Shown piece after piece: positions 10,090-20,609 of a DNA stretch of 64,000 nt. The translations under genes and the position numbers were made by a program. The stretch is taken from contig OZ004584.1 of NCBI GenBank assembly GCA_963924555.1, positions 8,563,753 to 8,627,752 on the forward strand, in the 5' to 3' direction. The DNA comes from Crambe crambe. Lineage: Eukaryota; Porifera; Demospongiae; Poecilosclerida; Crambeidae. Below the pieces are notes generated by a model that saw only the letters and a list, made by a program, of their open reading frames with translations, was not told the DNA's origin and ran no database searches. Each line of letters opens with the position of its first letter. The first letter of the stretch is position 1.

Positions 10090-13000
10090 CTTATTCATGG
10101 TTGCTACAGGAGACAGACATCAGTAAACTACCCAGTAAACTAGCTAGTATAACACCTTACCTCTTGGGTGTGCTGTGGCTATCCTTTTGAACATTCCTCC
10201 ATCAAGCTTCCTAACACCAGCTGCTAGTTGCCGCCAACTCGGTTTGCCATATTTGGCAGTGTTGTAATTCTGCTTCAACCACTCAGTAATGGCGTCAAAC
10301 AGGCACCTGCTACAATTTCCAGAGTTATTCCTGCGAATGACCTCAATGGCACTGGTCTTCAGTCTGAGGTAAGTAGCAAGGGTGTCCCAACTGGCCGCCA
10401 AGTCCTCCACTTCATCCATCACATCTGCTGTGTCTTCAGGATCTATTATCAATGCAACATTGATTCATTGTAAGTTTGAGGGAGATCTGATGACTCACCT
10501 AGTTCAGAATCATCTATCATTTCAAGAACTTGTTTCCACTCAGTTCCACTGACCTGATTCAAAATATTACACCCTTCACTAGTAAAAATCAAATGGCAAC
10601 TGAGAGATTAACTCACATGTTGTCCAGCACTTGATGGGGAAGTCCCTAATTGATTGGTTGCTGGGAATGGAGTAACATGACAGTGGAGACCTTATGAGAA
10701 GAAAGAAGTAACATGTTGCAAGTGAACATTCATGATGTGTGGTCATCATGAACACTTGGAGACTCACTGGATTGAGGTGCTGATTGAGGTCCTCTCATAA
10801 GTCCTCCACCATCAGTGCTAGGGGAACAGTGGGTGTGGCTAGAGGTAGAAGCCTCACTAATAATCAAAGATGTCTTGGGTGTCTTGGATGTGCTGGCAAC
10901 ATCTGTAGGAGATGATCACCACTAGATACATGCAATATCAAGGTCATCTTAATTCCTCACATTTCTTCCTCAACACTTCACAGATGGCCTCAGCAGATTG
11001 AGTGTGTCCAGCCTTCACACACACCTCCAGCAAGTTCCCATAAGTGGTTGCAAGGCCACACCTCTCCTTCCACCTCCTCAGTGCCTCTCGTCTATTGGTC
11101 AAACAGATCAGTGATTCATGCTGGACTCTCAGTTAGGGGTTGACACATGAACCATTTCAAGTATTTGCAAAGTAATTCAAGGCCAAATGGTGAAAGTTCA
11201 ACATTACACATGGATATGTGGTCACAGGTGTATAGTCACTGGAGAAAGAGTGACCTTGAAAGCATGAAGAACACTGTGAAGTGACAATGTGTACAAAACC
11301 AAGATCACATTTTTTCTTTGTTTAGTTGGTGGGAGGGAATAAATAGAATCCTAATTAACCTCCTCTCAAAATAGTTGATCCCCACCCCAAAAAGAGGCAA
11401 TACCCAGGCCTCACCTCTGCAGTGCAGGTTCATTCTGATACTTCTTCTTGATGTCACTAATGTCAGTGGCAGTCAGTCCCAGAGAAACAGAGAGCTTCTC
11501 CTCCCAGTCCAGTGAGTGGTCCGCTACCTCATTCAGGTCCCTGTCCACTCTCCCCTGGTCCCAGTCCAACTTCAGCTCCAAGTGGGGGCGTGCATCCACT
11601 GGGAGACGTGAGAGGTAGGATTGGTAATCTGGTCCTGTGACATGTAGTTACAGTGTAGAGTGGATCCATGGAGGACAATGGGACTCACACTAACCTGAGG
11701 GGAGAACTGGGTCAGGTCCATTCACACCACTTCCATCTCCAGTCATGGGCTACAGTAGTACAATGAGATGAATAAGTGATACAATATGATCAACCCCTTA
11801 CCTCTCCAAACCACACTAAGTGCTTCTCCTTCATTTCCACAGGCCGAGGATCTTTCATGTCCAACAGACAGTGCATTAGGTGAGGAGAGGTCTCCCCACT
11901 CTTCACGATGCACAGATGGTCCATCTCAGGGTGAGTGGGACACTTGAAGGACACGTTGTGCTCCATGCAGGAAGCATAGTTTGTTCTTGAGGTGACCGTT
12001 TGAAGAGAAGACTCTACGATCTTTCGTACTTCGACACAAACCTCATGCAGTGGGGTTTTAGCGCTCCAAAGTCGAGTGATTCGTACTTCGTAGTGTTTTG
12101 GTTGGGAGATGAGGGTGACCACATCAGCATCACATCCATAACGAAACTGGACTCGATTCTTCTTGATTCCTCGTTGGATCAAGGTAAATGAGCTGTGACC
12201 GACGAGGTTGGCTGTTGCAGCTGGAAAGATGCCAAGTGGTACGAAACCACACTTGTATCGGATCAGGACAGAAACTGACAAGAGAGGGTTTGAGTCATGT
12301 CCTTGCAATGTGTCCAGTTCTTCACTTGTTGCATTCTGAAGGACACAAGGCATCAGATAAGTGACCTCTAAACTCTTGGTAGATGAGGTCTGAGAAGAAC
12401 TGCAGGGATGGGACTGAGTGATGGGAGCTATGATGTTGAGGTGTTCCAACAACTTCACCAGTTGTTCCAGGGGTATGTAGTCTCCTGAAACACCAATGAG
12501 ACTTTTTCTGGTGTCCTCCAGGGAGAACTGTCCCGTTTCCTTGAATCTCTCAGAGGCAGCTATGCCCATTCGACCGAACTTAAATGCATTGATGATCAGA
12601 TTGGTCACGCTATCGAAAACAATTTGAATGTTACAAATGACTGTTTCCTTTAACTCAGGTAGGTTGGGGAAGTACATCAGGACTCCGGCATGGTGGTGGA
12701 GGAACCACAGAGCTGTCTTTGTATCAGCAGCTGTCATGCCAAGCCTCTCAGCAAGTTGCAGGCAACTCTGCAGACTGGCTATTCTCTTGTCCCTCTTTCG
12801 CAGGCAGAGACTCAGCATCAGCCATGCAGCTGGGATGCGAAGCTTCTTGAAGTGCTTCTGCAAACCTTTCTCCAGAAAGGTACGAATATCTCTGACTTCA
12901 TCTGCTCCCCCTGTCATGTTGTCTATGGGGAGTACCATCCTGCCTTCTGAGGAGAACTGGACCAGATCGTCCCTGAAGAAATCGGTAGATCGAATCGTAT

Positions 13001-15526
13001 GTTGTAATTTTTGATCTAATTTGTCAATCTCCTCTTCAGACACTTTATCTTTATGTGTCCCGATTATGTATGCAACAGATTTGGAAGAAGAAGCTAAAAG
13101 CTCGTCCAATTTGGGATCAGAGGTTCCTTCGTTACTCTCTTGTGAGCTGTACGACTTGAAGCAAGCAATACTGGCTAGAACTGAGAGAAGGACTTCTTCC
13201 ACAGTATAGGTGGACTCGACCGGCAAGGTGGACTCACCTGATGGACTGAGGAAGGAGATAGTGTAACTTTTCTTGAGGTCATCGATCAACTTACAAAATA
13301 AAAGGTAAAGGCCAGGACCGATGGTGAGTGCTGGGAGCATGTCCATCAACTCGGGATGACCCCCTGTGTCTTCCATGTTAAGTAGTGCTGCGTCTTTGAA
13401 GAGCTGCTTCATATGACTCCATTTTTTGGCACTCATGGCATTACGGAACAAGTCAGCCATTTCATCCACGTCAGAGAGTAGAGTACCACTACCTCTAGGT
13501 CTTGCCATTGGTGGAGCAGGGTCGGATAAAAGTTCAAACTTTATCTCAGAAGTAAGTACCTCTGGTGACTTAAGATTGGTGTTAGAAAGCTTGGTCCTAT
13601 GTACTTCTTGAGTAGAAGGTGTTCCATCATGAATGGTGGACCCATCACTCACACTTTCTTCATTGGAGTTGATGCTGGACGTTTTCTGTTCAAAAATCTG
13701 CTGATAGAAGTACTGCAGGAACATGTGTGCCTCATCTGTGAGGTTTTCGGCTGCTAACCAATCTGTTCGTGTCACCATGGCTGCAGTGCAGGAGAGGTTC
13801 CTGATGATCACTCGTCCTGACTCAACTGCACCCGTACTAGGCTGCTCTGGCTCTCCAGCTGAAGCGATGTCTGTGATCTCTCCAGTCAGGCGGCGTCGGG
13901 TCGTTGTCTTTCCCAAACGAGGACCTCCAACGAAAGCCATTTTGACAAAGAGCATTTCTATGGATTCTTGTGTGGCAAGAATTCGGCGGTACGCATTCAA
14001 ATATTCAGATTTGCCTGAGAGGATAAGAGAGTTCAGTTTCTAACAAAGACTCAAACATAGTAGCTATTCCAAAAAGACTAAATTTTTTTGAGGATGGTGT
14101 ATAAGCTACCACATAGAGATAGGATATTGTCTCCCCCACGACTTTTCTAGATGAAGGTCTGGGAATTGGATGATACCTACACAATACACCTTTGTGTGAA
14201 ATCTCTACTCACCAGAGAGGTAGTCCTCAATCTGCACACTCAGTTCTTTCAGTTCAAGTTTCTTCAATACATCGAACAGTGACGTCCAGGTTGGAGGAAG
14301 ACGACTCTTTCCTGGAGATTCCCACTGGCTGATAACACCTTCAACAGCTTTAGCACGATCAGACGGAAGTTGATGCCAGATAGTCTCATTCGAAGTAATT
14401 CCAACTGCTCTTATCAATTCAGTGTGGACCTTTGCCAGTGACGTGACCACCTGGATTCCTACTCCCTCCAGTCTAGAGAGAGCACTCATGCTGAAGTGAC
14501 TCTCGGGGTTGAATGGGGTCACTGGGAATGGGATAAATTACAAAGCAGTTAAATTGGGACCTCCAGAGTATTTAAGAATTGTTGGGATGGACCATTTTGA
14601 TCTTGTGATACTATTACATCATCATGACATAATCAATTATTTGGGCAGAATTCAGTAGTCACCTTTCAATGATACCTTGAACACCCTGTTAATCAATCCA
14701 CCTCTCATTCCCCCTAACACGGCCAATTCTCCTTTGGGGAGGACAATAGTAGCAGTGCTACTCAACTCTATAGGCAAATTCCCAATATGTAACCAGGAGA
14801 GGGTGTGGGGGGAGTAGACATAGATCTCAGAGGAAGAGCCAGTACTAAACAATCCTCCAGTAGATATCAGCTGATTTGCAAATGATGAAGGAGAGGAACG
14901 TTTGAGATGGATCTGTAACTCACTCCACAAACCACTGGAGTGTGACATTTCTTCTTCATTAAGGAGTGACTCCAACTTGCAGTGAAACACTGAGCGACCC
15001 TGTTCATAGCCACCCATCAAATACAGTCTTCCTTTATGGAGAGTGGATTTCAAATGACTGCATGCTTTAGGTAGAGGTTGAACAGACGACCACTCATTGT
15101 CTTTGAGTATCTCCACTACATTCAAACAAGACCCTATATTTGCTTCACCACCTGATACCACCAAACATTCGGGACTTCCAGTGTTCAATGCTGATGAATA
15201 ATAACGACTAGTTGGCATTGGTGGCAGTGATGGTTGCCAGTTCGTTCCTCCTTTAAGTGTCCATAGTTTATTTGTAGTCATACGAGTATCAAGTTCTATT
15301 CCACCAACAAGCACCACCTGAGAGTGGTAGGTGGTGAGGCCATAATAACGGGTGGGTGTGGTCACTTGTGACCATGAGTTCAAATCAGTGGAGGAGATAA
15401 ACAGTGAGGCATCACTTTCCCATGATGGTGTGTACCCTCCTATATATATCTTGTCCTGCAGTAGCACACATTGGGCATCATACATATCCACTGGTAGTCG
15501 AGTGCACTCTGCCCAGTCAAGTGAGG
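9800..15526 (-). CDS. Unit 2: kelch-DD-Roc-COR-DD-DD gene
   Basis: Inferred exons: 15526-14663 kelch, 14521-14213 DD1, 14014-11802 Roc-COR (type B), 11749-11695 linker, 11634-11415 and 11091-10961 DD2, 10902-10768 Ser/Thr linker, 10660-10617, 10553-10499, 10442-10161 DD3, 10089-10039, 9921-9800 ending TAA. All junctions agree in phase and the sum is 1493 codons including the stop, which is strong support that DD2 and DD3 belong to one transcript. The first coding exon is uncertain: the segment that reads ATGTCAAAG in units 3 and 5 reads ATATCAAAG here (15605-15613), so the start may lie elsewhere. Role inferred: a cytoplasmic sensor/scaffold with a kelch ligand surface, a Roc GTPase switch and Death modules for assembly. 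Confidence 0.75.
10161..10442 (-). CDS. Death domain DD3 of unit 2
   Basis: A 282-nt exon, phase 1 on both sides, from acceptor AATAG to donor GTAAGG. Features: SWDTLATYLRL at the start, a CLFDAITEWL helix, GKPSWRQLAAGVRKLDGG, then a final FKRIATAH helix. This is the common invertebrate Death-domain pattern with the GxPSW signature. The same exon, nearly unchanged, occurs in units 4, 5 and 6 but not in 1 or 3. Confidence 0.85.
10499..10660 (-). CDS. Two linker exons between DD2 and DD3, unit 2 (10660-10617, 10553-10499)
   Basis: First 44 nt, phase 1 to 0 (TNQLGTSPSSAGQH); second 55 nt, phase 0 to 1 (SGTEWKQVLEMIDDSEL). Both have good GT..AG borders and the phases join the Ser/Thr linker to DD3. 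The second exon is the part that becomes fused to other exons in units 4 and 5. Confidence 0.55.
10768..10902 (-). CDS. Ser/Thr-rich linker exon of unit 2
   Basis: A 135-nt exon after a 58-nt intron, rich in Ser, Thr, Lys and His, ending in GPQSAPQS. It is longer than in units 1, 3 and 4 because it runs past the GTAACC donor used there to a downstream GTGAGT. Probably a flexible tether. Confidence 0.5.
10961..11634 (-). CDS. Death domain DD2 of unit 2 (11634-11415, 11091-10961)
   Basis: Same two-exon layout as unit 1, with phase 2 at the internal junction. The second exon reads RREALRRWKERCGLATTYG, including the Trp expected in the fourth helix of Death domains, which unit 1 has changed to Cys. 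The domain looks intact. Confidence 0.82.
11695..11749 (-). CDS. Small Gly/Pro linker exon, unit 2
   Basis: 55 nt, phase 0 to 1, acceptor TGTAG and donor GTTAGT, joining COR to DD2 as in unit 1. Confidence 0.6.
11802..14014 (-). CDS. Roc-COR GTPase exon of unit 2 (type B)
   Basis: A 2213-nt exon (about 737 residues) from acceptor CTCTCAG to donor GTAAGG. Motifs: P-loop GGPRLGKTT, switch DTGGHPELMD, VESTYTVEEV, GTHKDK, then COR with WFLHHHAGVLMYFP, CGFVPLG and GIKKNRVQFRYG. His replaces the Gln of DTGGQ; the corresponding Gln is often functionally important in Ras-like GTPases, so hydrolysis may be altered. Type B lacks a ~60-residue insert (KEQETRDE... to ...ELQD) that type A has between the COR halves. 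Long Ser/Thr-rich acidic loop between P-loop and switch. Confidence 0.9.
14213..14521 (-). CDS. Death-like domain DD1 of unit 2
   Basis: 309 nt, four codons longer than the other copies, with a divergent middle (SNETIWHQLPSDRAKA) but the same start (TPFNPES) and end (LSVQIEDYLSG). Phase 1 at both sides. Weak Death-domain resemblance in the second half. Confidence 0.6.
14663..15526 (-). CDS. Kelch propeller exon of unit 2
   Basis: 864 nt, the shortest kelch exon in the array. The framework is the same as in the other units, but loops after GG read EANIGSCLN, LFSTGSSS and MRGGLIN where the others differ. The fourth region lacks the ENYTQ codons between LLNE and EMSHS. Acceptor CCCCCTAG, donor GTGACT. 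Confidence 0.87.
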
Positions 15527-15576
15527 CTAGGGGGTGGAGGATGTTAACCTGTAGAGGTATAGTAGAGAATAGTTAC

Positions 15577-15613
15577 CTTGCACACATGCACAACAGGGGG
15601 TCGTCTTTGATAT
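15577..15613 (-). CDS. Candidate first coding exon of unit 2 (start codon altered)
   Basis: 37 nt before a GTAACT donor. In units 3, 4 and 5 the segment begins ATG and would encode MSKTTPCCACVQ, joining the kelch exon through a ~50-nt intron in phase 1. Here the ATG is ATA. Either translation starts elsewhere, or unit 2 has lost this start. Confidence 0.3.
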
Positions 15614-15806
15614 AATGGAAGGACAGAATAGAGGGCCTGCACATGGAGGTGTGTCACATAAAAGGGGTGTGGTTGTCTGCCATCTTAGACAGCAGAGAAT
15701 GTATAGACTCATTGCAGTTTCAGTAACATTATTGGACTTGTCTGTATATTACCAGCACACAACCACCATGTTGGAGGTAGTCTCCTGCCCCTTCTCCATG
15801 AGACTA

Positions 15807-15972
15807 CAGTGGAACCTCCCAATAATGGACACTCCAAATAAAGCACACCTCTCTGTAAAGGACACTTGTTGCTGTCCCACCATAGTACTTTGTGTATTAA
15901 ATGACCTCTGAATAAAGGTCACCTCTCTATAAAGGACAATTTCAACTTGTCTGTTATTTGGAGACTCCACTG
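15807..15972. mobile_element. Mariner-like MITE, unit 2 copy
   Basis: Ends CAGTGGAACCTCC and GGAGACTCCACTG, flanked by TA on both sides (805-806 and 973-974 of this stretch), as expected for Tc1/mariner-derived elements. The same insertion is present in units 1, 3, 4 and 5 at the same relative place, so it was copied with the array. Confidence 0.75.
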
Positions 15973-16598
15973 TATGTTGGAGGTACAAGGTAGAGGAGAA
16001 ATTGTACTAGTTGACATGTTAGGAGGTGGTTAAGTGTTTGTTTTCATAATTATTGCAACTAGTTGATTGTAAGAACTTATAATGCTGTTAGTTATCTGTT
16101 CTTTGCAAGGGAGAAAACAAGTCTATAGCAATAGCAGTGTGCTTTCATCATCTTAGACCCACCCCTCTATCTGTCTACAAGCCATGTGTACTTGTGTGGA
16201 AAAAGCTGGAATATGAGAGATAAAGGTAATTCTTATTAACTGATGAAGAGAAAAGTACATGGCGGACAACCATGCCCCTTTTATATGACACACCCCCTGC
16301 TCCTTGCACAGGCTCTCCATTCTTCAGGGCTGGATCCAGGGATGGTTGCAATCCTTCTTTTATTCCCAAGCTAGGCCTGTAGCTAAAATGGTGGATGTAG
16401 TGCCCCAGAATTTTTGACCACGCCCACTTAGCCTAGCCATGTCCATTTTTAATTGATAATTAATCTCGTGTTTCTGTTTGCCCTCAAAATTGTGTGCTGC
16501 ATTAGCTACAGCTACACTCAATCTCCAAGAGACATCTTTGAAGTGATGTTGGGCATGGTCACAGGTGTGATTGTTAAAGGGAATAACAGTTAGTATGG

Positions 16599-16911
16599 CA
16601 GGGGTGGCACAACAGGTGCTGCTGATACGACTTTTGCTGTACCACTTTTATAAACTGGTTAGGAAGAACCATACCAGTTCTACAGTGCATGGACTACAGG
16701 CTTGCTATGTTAATTGGAAAATGCACAAGACATTAATATCACTTACACACCCTCACTAAAGCTATGACAGTTCGTTTCATGTAAGAATAACAGACACAAC
16801 ATTTTGGAAATTTATTTTCTTTCCCTTTCACTAAAAAGTATTAAAATTAAGATGGAATAATCATACTGAGGCTAGAGGTGCACCACATTTCAAGTGGTTG
16901 TGCCACCCCTG
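16599..16911. mobile_element. Inverted-repeat element with CAGGGGTGGCACAAC ends, unit 2
   Basis: Left CAGGGGTGGCACAAC, right GTTGTGCCACCCCTG, 313 bp. The corresponding place in unit 4 (around 37284) is uninterrupted, TTAGTATGCACT, giving an empty site; TATG is the likely repeated target. The CAGGGGTG start is typical of hAT relatives, although the target repeat looks shorter than 8 bp. Confidence 0.75.
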
Positions 16912-18122
16912 TATGCACTAATGTGTGACCAAAGTAGCTACAGTACGTTGGAATTTTGGGTAATGATCACCAAAATAATGCTCATCCAGCATGACCACCA
17001 TGAGGTCAGACGCACTCACTCTAAGGTCAGAGTTCAAACATGCACACCATAAAGCTCAAGCATTGAAATTTTAGTTGGCTGATCTAGTGAGCTCCAACCA
17101 AGGATACAATTTGGAGGGGGTGGGACCCTCCATACCATGGAGAAAATTCACTAGGGTAAAATGGGGTAATTCTGGTCACTCTTCAGGACTGCTTAGTCCA
17201 TCGAAATGCAGAAGTTAAGCTTTTTCTCAGACAGCACCACAGTAATTCCAAAAAGAGAGAGTGCAGGTTGAAATAATGTAGAATTTAAAAAAATTTAAAG
17301 TTTGCAGCAAATAAATTGCAAATTCATGGGAGTCAGCTCATCTATTTTGCAGTTAAAGTTGTATAAAAGATTTATGAAGTCGAATTATTATTCATTATTC
17401 TGTGCTAGTCCTCACTCTCAGAAGCATTCTATGCAAGCTGTTATGAAAGAAGTGATTTGTTTGTGTCGCTACCAACTGGTTAGTTGCTATCAAATTATCA
17501 TGTCTTACCTTTTGTTTTTGACCATAAGCTTGGCTTGAGAGGGATACATTACACACTTTACAATAATAGTCATCAGTCCCACAAATAATGAACTAAGTTA
17601 TTTTCACTACCTCTTCGATAACCTAGCTCTATACTTACTAGAGACCTGCCCATCAAGCTAACATGGGTCCAACAAAAAATCCCACACCCACACCATATAC
17701 ATGCACACACACACACTCCCCACCAAGTGCATGTGCTGTGTGTGCCCCTAGTCCTGGAACCACACCTATCTAAACATCCTGGATCCAACCCTGATTCTTG
17801 CTGCTTCATCAGATACAAGGATATCATTCCCCTGTAAATTAGCTAACATGAAAACTACATACCTCCTCCATCACACTTCCAGTTCCTCTTAGAATGAGCC
17901 AACTCTGAGACTAACACCAGTGTGCATCTGCTGAACTATGTATGGGTGGACCACTTCCACAAGGTGATGCAGTGCTGAGGAATCTGGAATGCAATACAGA
18001 GGTTTTCAGGTTGGTTGACACTGCAGAAATAAATTTGTGCTCACTAAAATTAAGACCATTGCATTTGTATGACAGATTATTTTGACTGATCTAGTGACAT
18101 ATTATTTACAGCTCACACTCTC
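16912..18122. other. Spacer between units 3 and 2, no gene seen
   Basis: Contains blocks repeated in other spacers: one around 17040-17290 shared with 27240-27530 and 56270-56560, and an exon-like block around 17640-18000 shared with 8260-8580, 38360-38710 and 58030-58370 (splice-like borders, stops in all frames). It could be untranslated leader of unit 2, but this is inference. Confidence 0.5.
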
Positions 18123-18354
18123 CAGGCCTGTAGCCTGTAGCCAGCAGGTGGCTCAGTGGGCTTGAGCCTCCCTCCCCACCCCCCCCCCCTTTTGATTTAT
18201 GAAATAATTATAGCATAAGAATAGTAGCTAAGGAATTTGCTTCATGTGCTCAAGAAATTATTGATCAGCACAGTGGTCAGCATGTGGAGTGCTAGTGATG
18301 GATATAATGCGTGAACACCATGACCTTCACCTTCATCCTGACATTCTAATCAAT

Positions 18355-18491
18355 ATTTCATCTGTTATAAATGAATTGCTAATGTTGATTCAACTTTTCA
18401 GGAGTCGTTGAGTCAATAATCATGGACAATCTACTCAATGATTCCTGGAAAGTTGAATCAACATTATCAATTCATCTATCACAGATGAAAT
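18355..18491. repeat. Long imperfect palindrome (foldback)
   Basis: The left arm ATTTCATCTGTTATAAATGA and the right arm ending TCATCTATCACAGATGAAAT pair over about 60 bp each side of a short centre. It would form a long hairpin. No coding content. Confidence 0.75.
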
Positions 18492-19371
18492 ATAGCTAAT
18501 GCAAGACCTTAACACTATTCATGTTCAGTTGACACGAGCACTAGTCATTTGAGGATTCTGACATTCCATTAGTTCCTCGAGACCAGAAACATTTCCAGAC
18601 CAAACCCATCAACTACATGCAGGCATCATACACACTCTCTTGAGGGTTTCATGGTGAGCACTTAGGGTACTTGGACCTTTAGAATTTAGGTTGTAGGTGA
18701 GCATGCATGCTCAGTTTACCCAAGGTCATCATGTACGATGTTAGTGCAATGGAATGTGCTCTCAATCCAGTTCCCAGTATCACACCAGGGTTTCATCTAC
18801 TGTGGGGGGAGGGGGTTCCCCCCCCCCCCCCCCCCCAAAAACAAAAACAAAAAAAACAAAAAAACACATTTTTTAAAAATGTCGTTTATATGTAACTACA
18901 AAAAAGTTAGCAAGAGGTTGTTTAGAAACACTTGGGTCCTCATCTGAGACGTCACCGGAACTAGGCCTAGGCCTAGGCCTTCTGATAACAAATCTGTCCA
19001 TGATGGTTAAGCTCATGTGTGTCTTAACCAGACCACAGCTACTTAATGATCAGGCTTAAGATGGTTTAGTTCATGCATTGCAAGGTTTCATAGGATTTCC
19101 TCACCCAAGAAAGAATCTCCCTTAGTATTGGCATTTGCTAAAATGGTTGGAGAATTACCCAATAATGAATCCTCCAAAAACAAGTTAAATTTTCTTTTGC
19201 ATTCCACGCAAGAGGGGGCACATCCCCCCTTGCCATGGCCTATGGCCACGCGATCCCCCCAAGGTGAAATTCCTAGATGAAACCCACTATTATCACAACT
19301 AGAGCTATAGAGGTTGACCACAGTAAAACTGCTACGTATGCCTGACCAGTTATAACCTACATGATACCTAG

Positions 19372-19456
19372 TCTTGCGAGCCAGACATATTGCATGCCAG
19401 ATGTATTTTCTCCTTCCCCTCCCCCTTCTTCTGCAATACGTCTGGCTCGCGAGACT
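19372..19456. mobile_element. Short inverted-repeat element
   Basis: Ends TCTTGCGAGCCAGACATATTGCA and the inverse around TGCAATACGTCTGGCTCGCGAGA pair over about 24 bp with a few mismatches; the interior is a pyrimidine tract. About 85 bp in all. Confidence 0.6.
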
Positions 19457-20159
19457 ACATGTACATGATACCATAGCTACAATGATATGATGCATAAAAA
19501 ACCGAGAGGTTGATCATTAATTGCAAGCTTGTCAACACCACCCTTGGAGAATGAAAATGTGTAGCTGACAGACTTAATAAGCTATTAAATTTGTTTAGAA
19601 ATTTATTCTGGCTTGTGATCTCCCTTGGGCCAAGGGTTGTTTGGGAACTGCCTCATGTCAAGAAATGCAGCTGTTTGCAAAACATCAGTGCATGGGTGTG
19701 CTTTAGGGTGTGGTTAAGCAAAAGTGAACATGGCCATGGAAATATTTTCCCCCACACAAGTGCATGGATATCCTTCAGCCACCCCTTTTCTAAAATCCTG
19801 GCTACAGCCCTGCAGTCTCTCTTACCAAAAGATACAATTTGGAGGGGGAAGGACCCTCCTTACCATGTAGGAAATTCACTATCACAAATGTATATCTTAC
19901 CATGACCTTACAGATGAATAGGACCCCTACCCTAAGTCCAACTATTCTACAGATCCCTAGATATCCAAATACTCATGGAAGTAGCAACATTAGAGTGATT
20001 CATCATTTAGAGAGGCACTTTAGGCATTGGCACAGTTAACAGACCAGTTTCACAGCTAGTAAATTTTAGCCAGCTAGCTTTTATTCATACCTTCTCCAGT
20101 CCCTCCATCAATTTCTTCGATCAGCACTCCCGAAGGCGACCCGCCCTTCTTTTCCACTC

Positions 20160-20195
20160 ACTATTTATCACGTGATACTTTGAGCATGCGCATTG
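20160..20195. promoter_or_regulatory. Promoter-like TCACGTGA plus GCATGCGC pair
   Basis: TCACGTGA (E-box palindrome, 20168-20175) lies nine bases from GCATGCGC (20184-20191), which resembles the NRF1 core. The same pair at the same spacing recurs at 28240-28273, 39973-39996 and 58882-58905, each between the end of one unit and the kelch exon of the next on the minus strand. Each is followed on the minus strand by an exon-like end GGAGAAG with a GTATGG or GTATGA donor. It probably starts unit 2 transcripts, about 4.6 kb upstream. Confidence 0.4.
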
Positions 20196-20285
20196 AAAAT
20201 ACATTGTACTTTGACCTTTCTAGAGAAGTAGAGCAATTACATTAGAGGCAATTGCTACCAACAAAATAGGAACTATAGTTCACTT

Positions 20286-20609
20286 TTAAGATTGAAGTCT
20301 TTCTCTGCATTGCTGTTGGGTCCATGCATCCCTGTGAGAATCATAACAACAACATAACAATACATCATGTAGTTAAGTTAGGAAGAACTTACAGAAGAAA
20401 CCAAACATCATAGTGGAGAAAATCAGTAGAGTCATCAACATTAAGCATACACACCAATACCAGGACTTGTCTGTAGGTGAACAAAATCATAGTATCTGAT
20501 GGATTATCTGGTTTCATTACAAGAGTTCTTATTGAGAGCGAGAGGGGTTTCCCAATGATAACTATTGAATGTTCTGGGATTGTTCCTGGTGCAGTCTGAG
20601 TTTTAATGA
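20286..20609 (-). CDS. C-terminal tail exons of unit 3 (20609-20393, 20331-20286)
   Basis: From acceptor CTATAG, 217 nt encode VIKTQTAPGTIPEHSIVIIG... to ...STDFLHYDVWFLL, splicing in phase 2 to a last exon DAWTQQQCRERLQS and TAA. Only unit 3 keeps the whole tail open. In units 1 and 4 a longer version meets an early stop. No known domain recognised; the hydrophobic stretch is too short and broken for a confident membrane segment. Confidence 0.5.

Larger units (their letters stand above)
18123..19812. mobile_element. hAT-like insertion of 1.7 kb with nested elements
   Basis: Left end CAGGCCTGTAGCC and right end GGCTACAGCCCTG form imperfect inverted repeats, with flanks CACACTCT and CAGTCTCT that agree at 6 of 8 bases. 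Other spacers continue directly from CACACTCT to CTCCTACC here. Inside lie poly-C tracts, a foldback at 18355-18491, a nested element with GGGTTTCATCTA ends (about 18788-19293) and a short one at 19372-19456. No transposase frame recognised. Confidence 0.55.

Noticed and set aside
20393..20609. Transmembrane segment in the tail (VLVLV...WFLL)
   Set aside because: Hydrophobic stretches are short and interrupted by charged residues.
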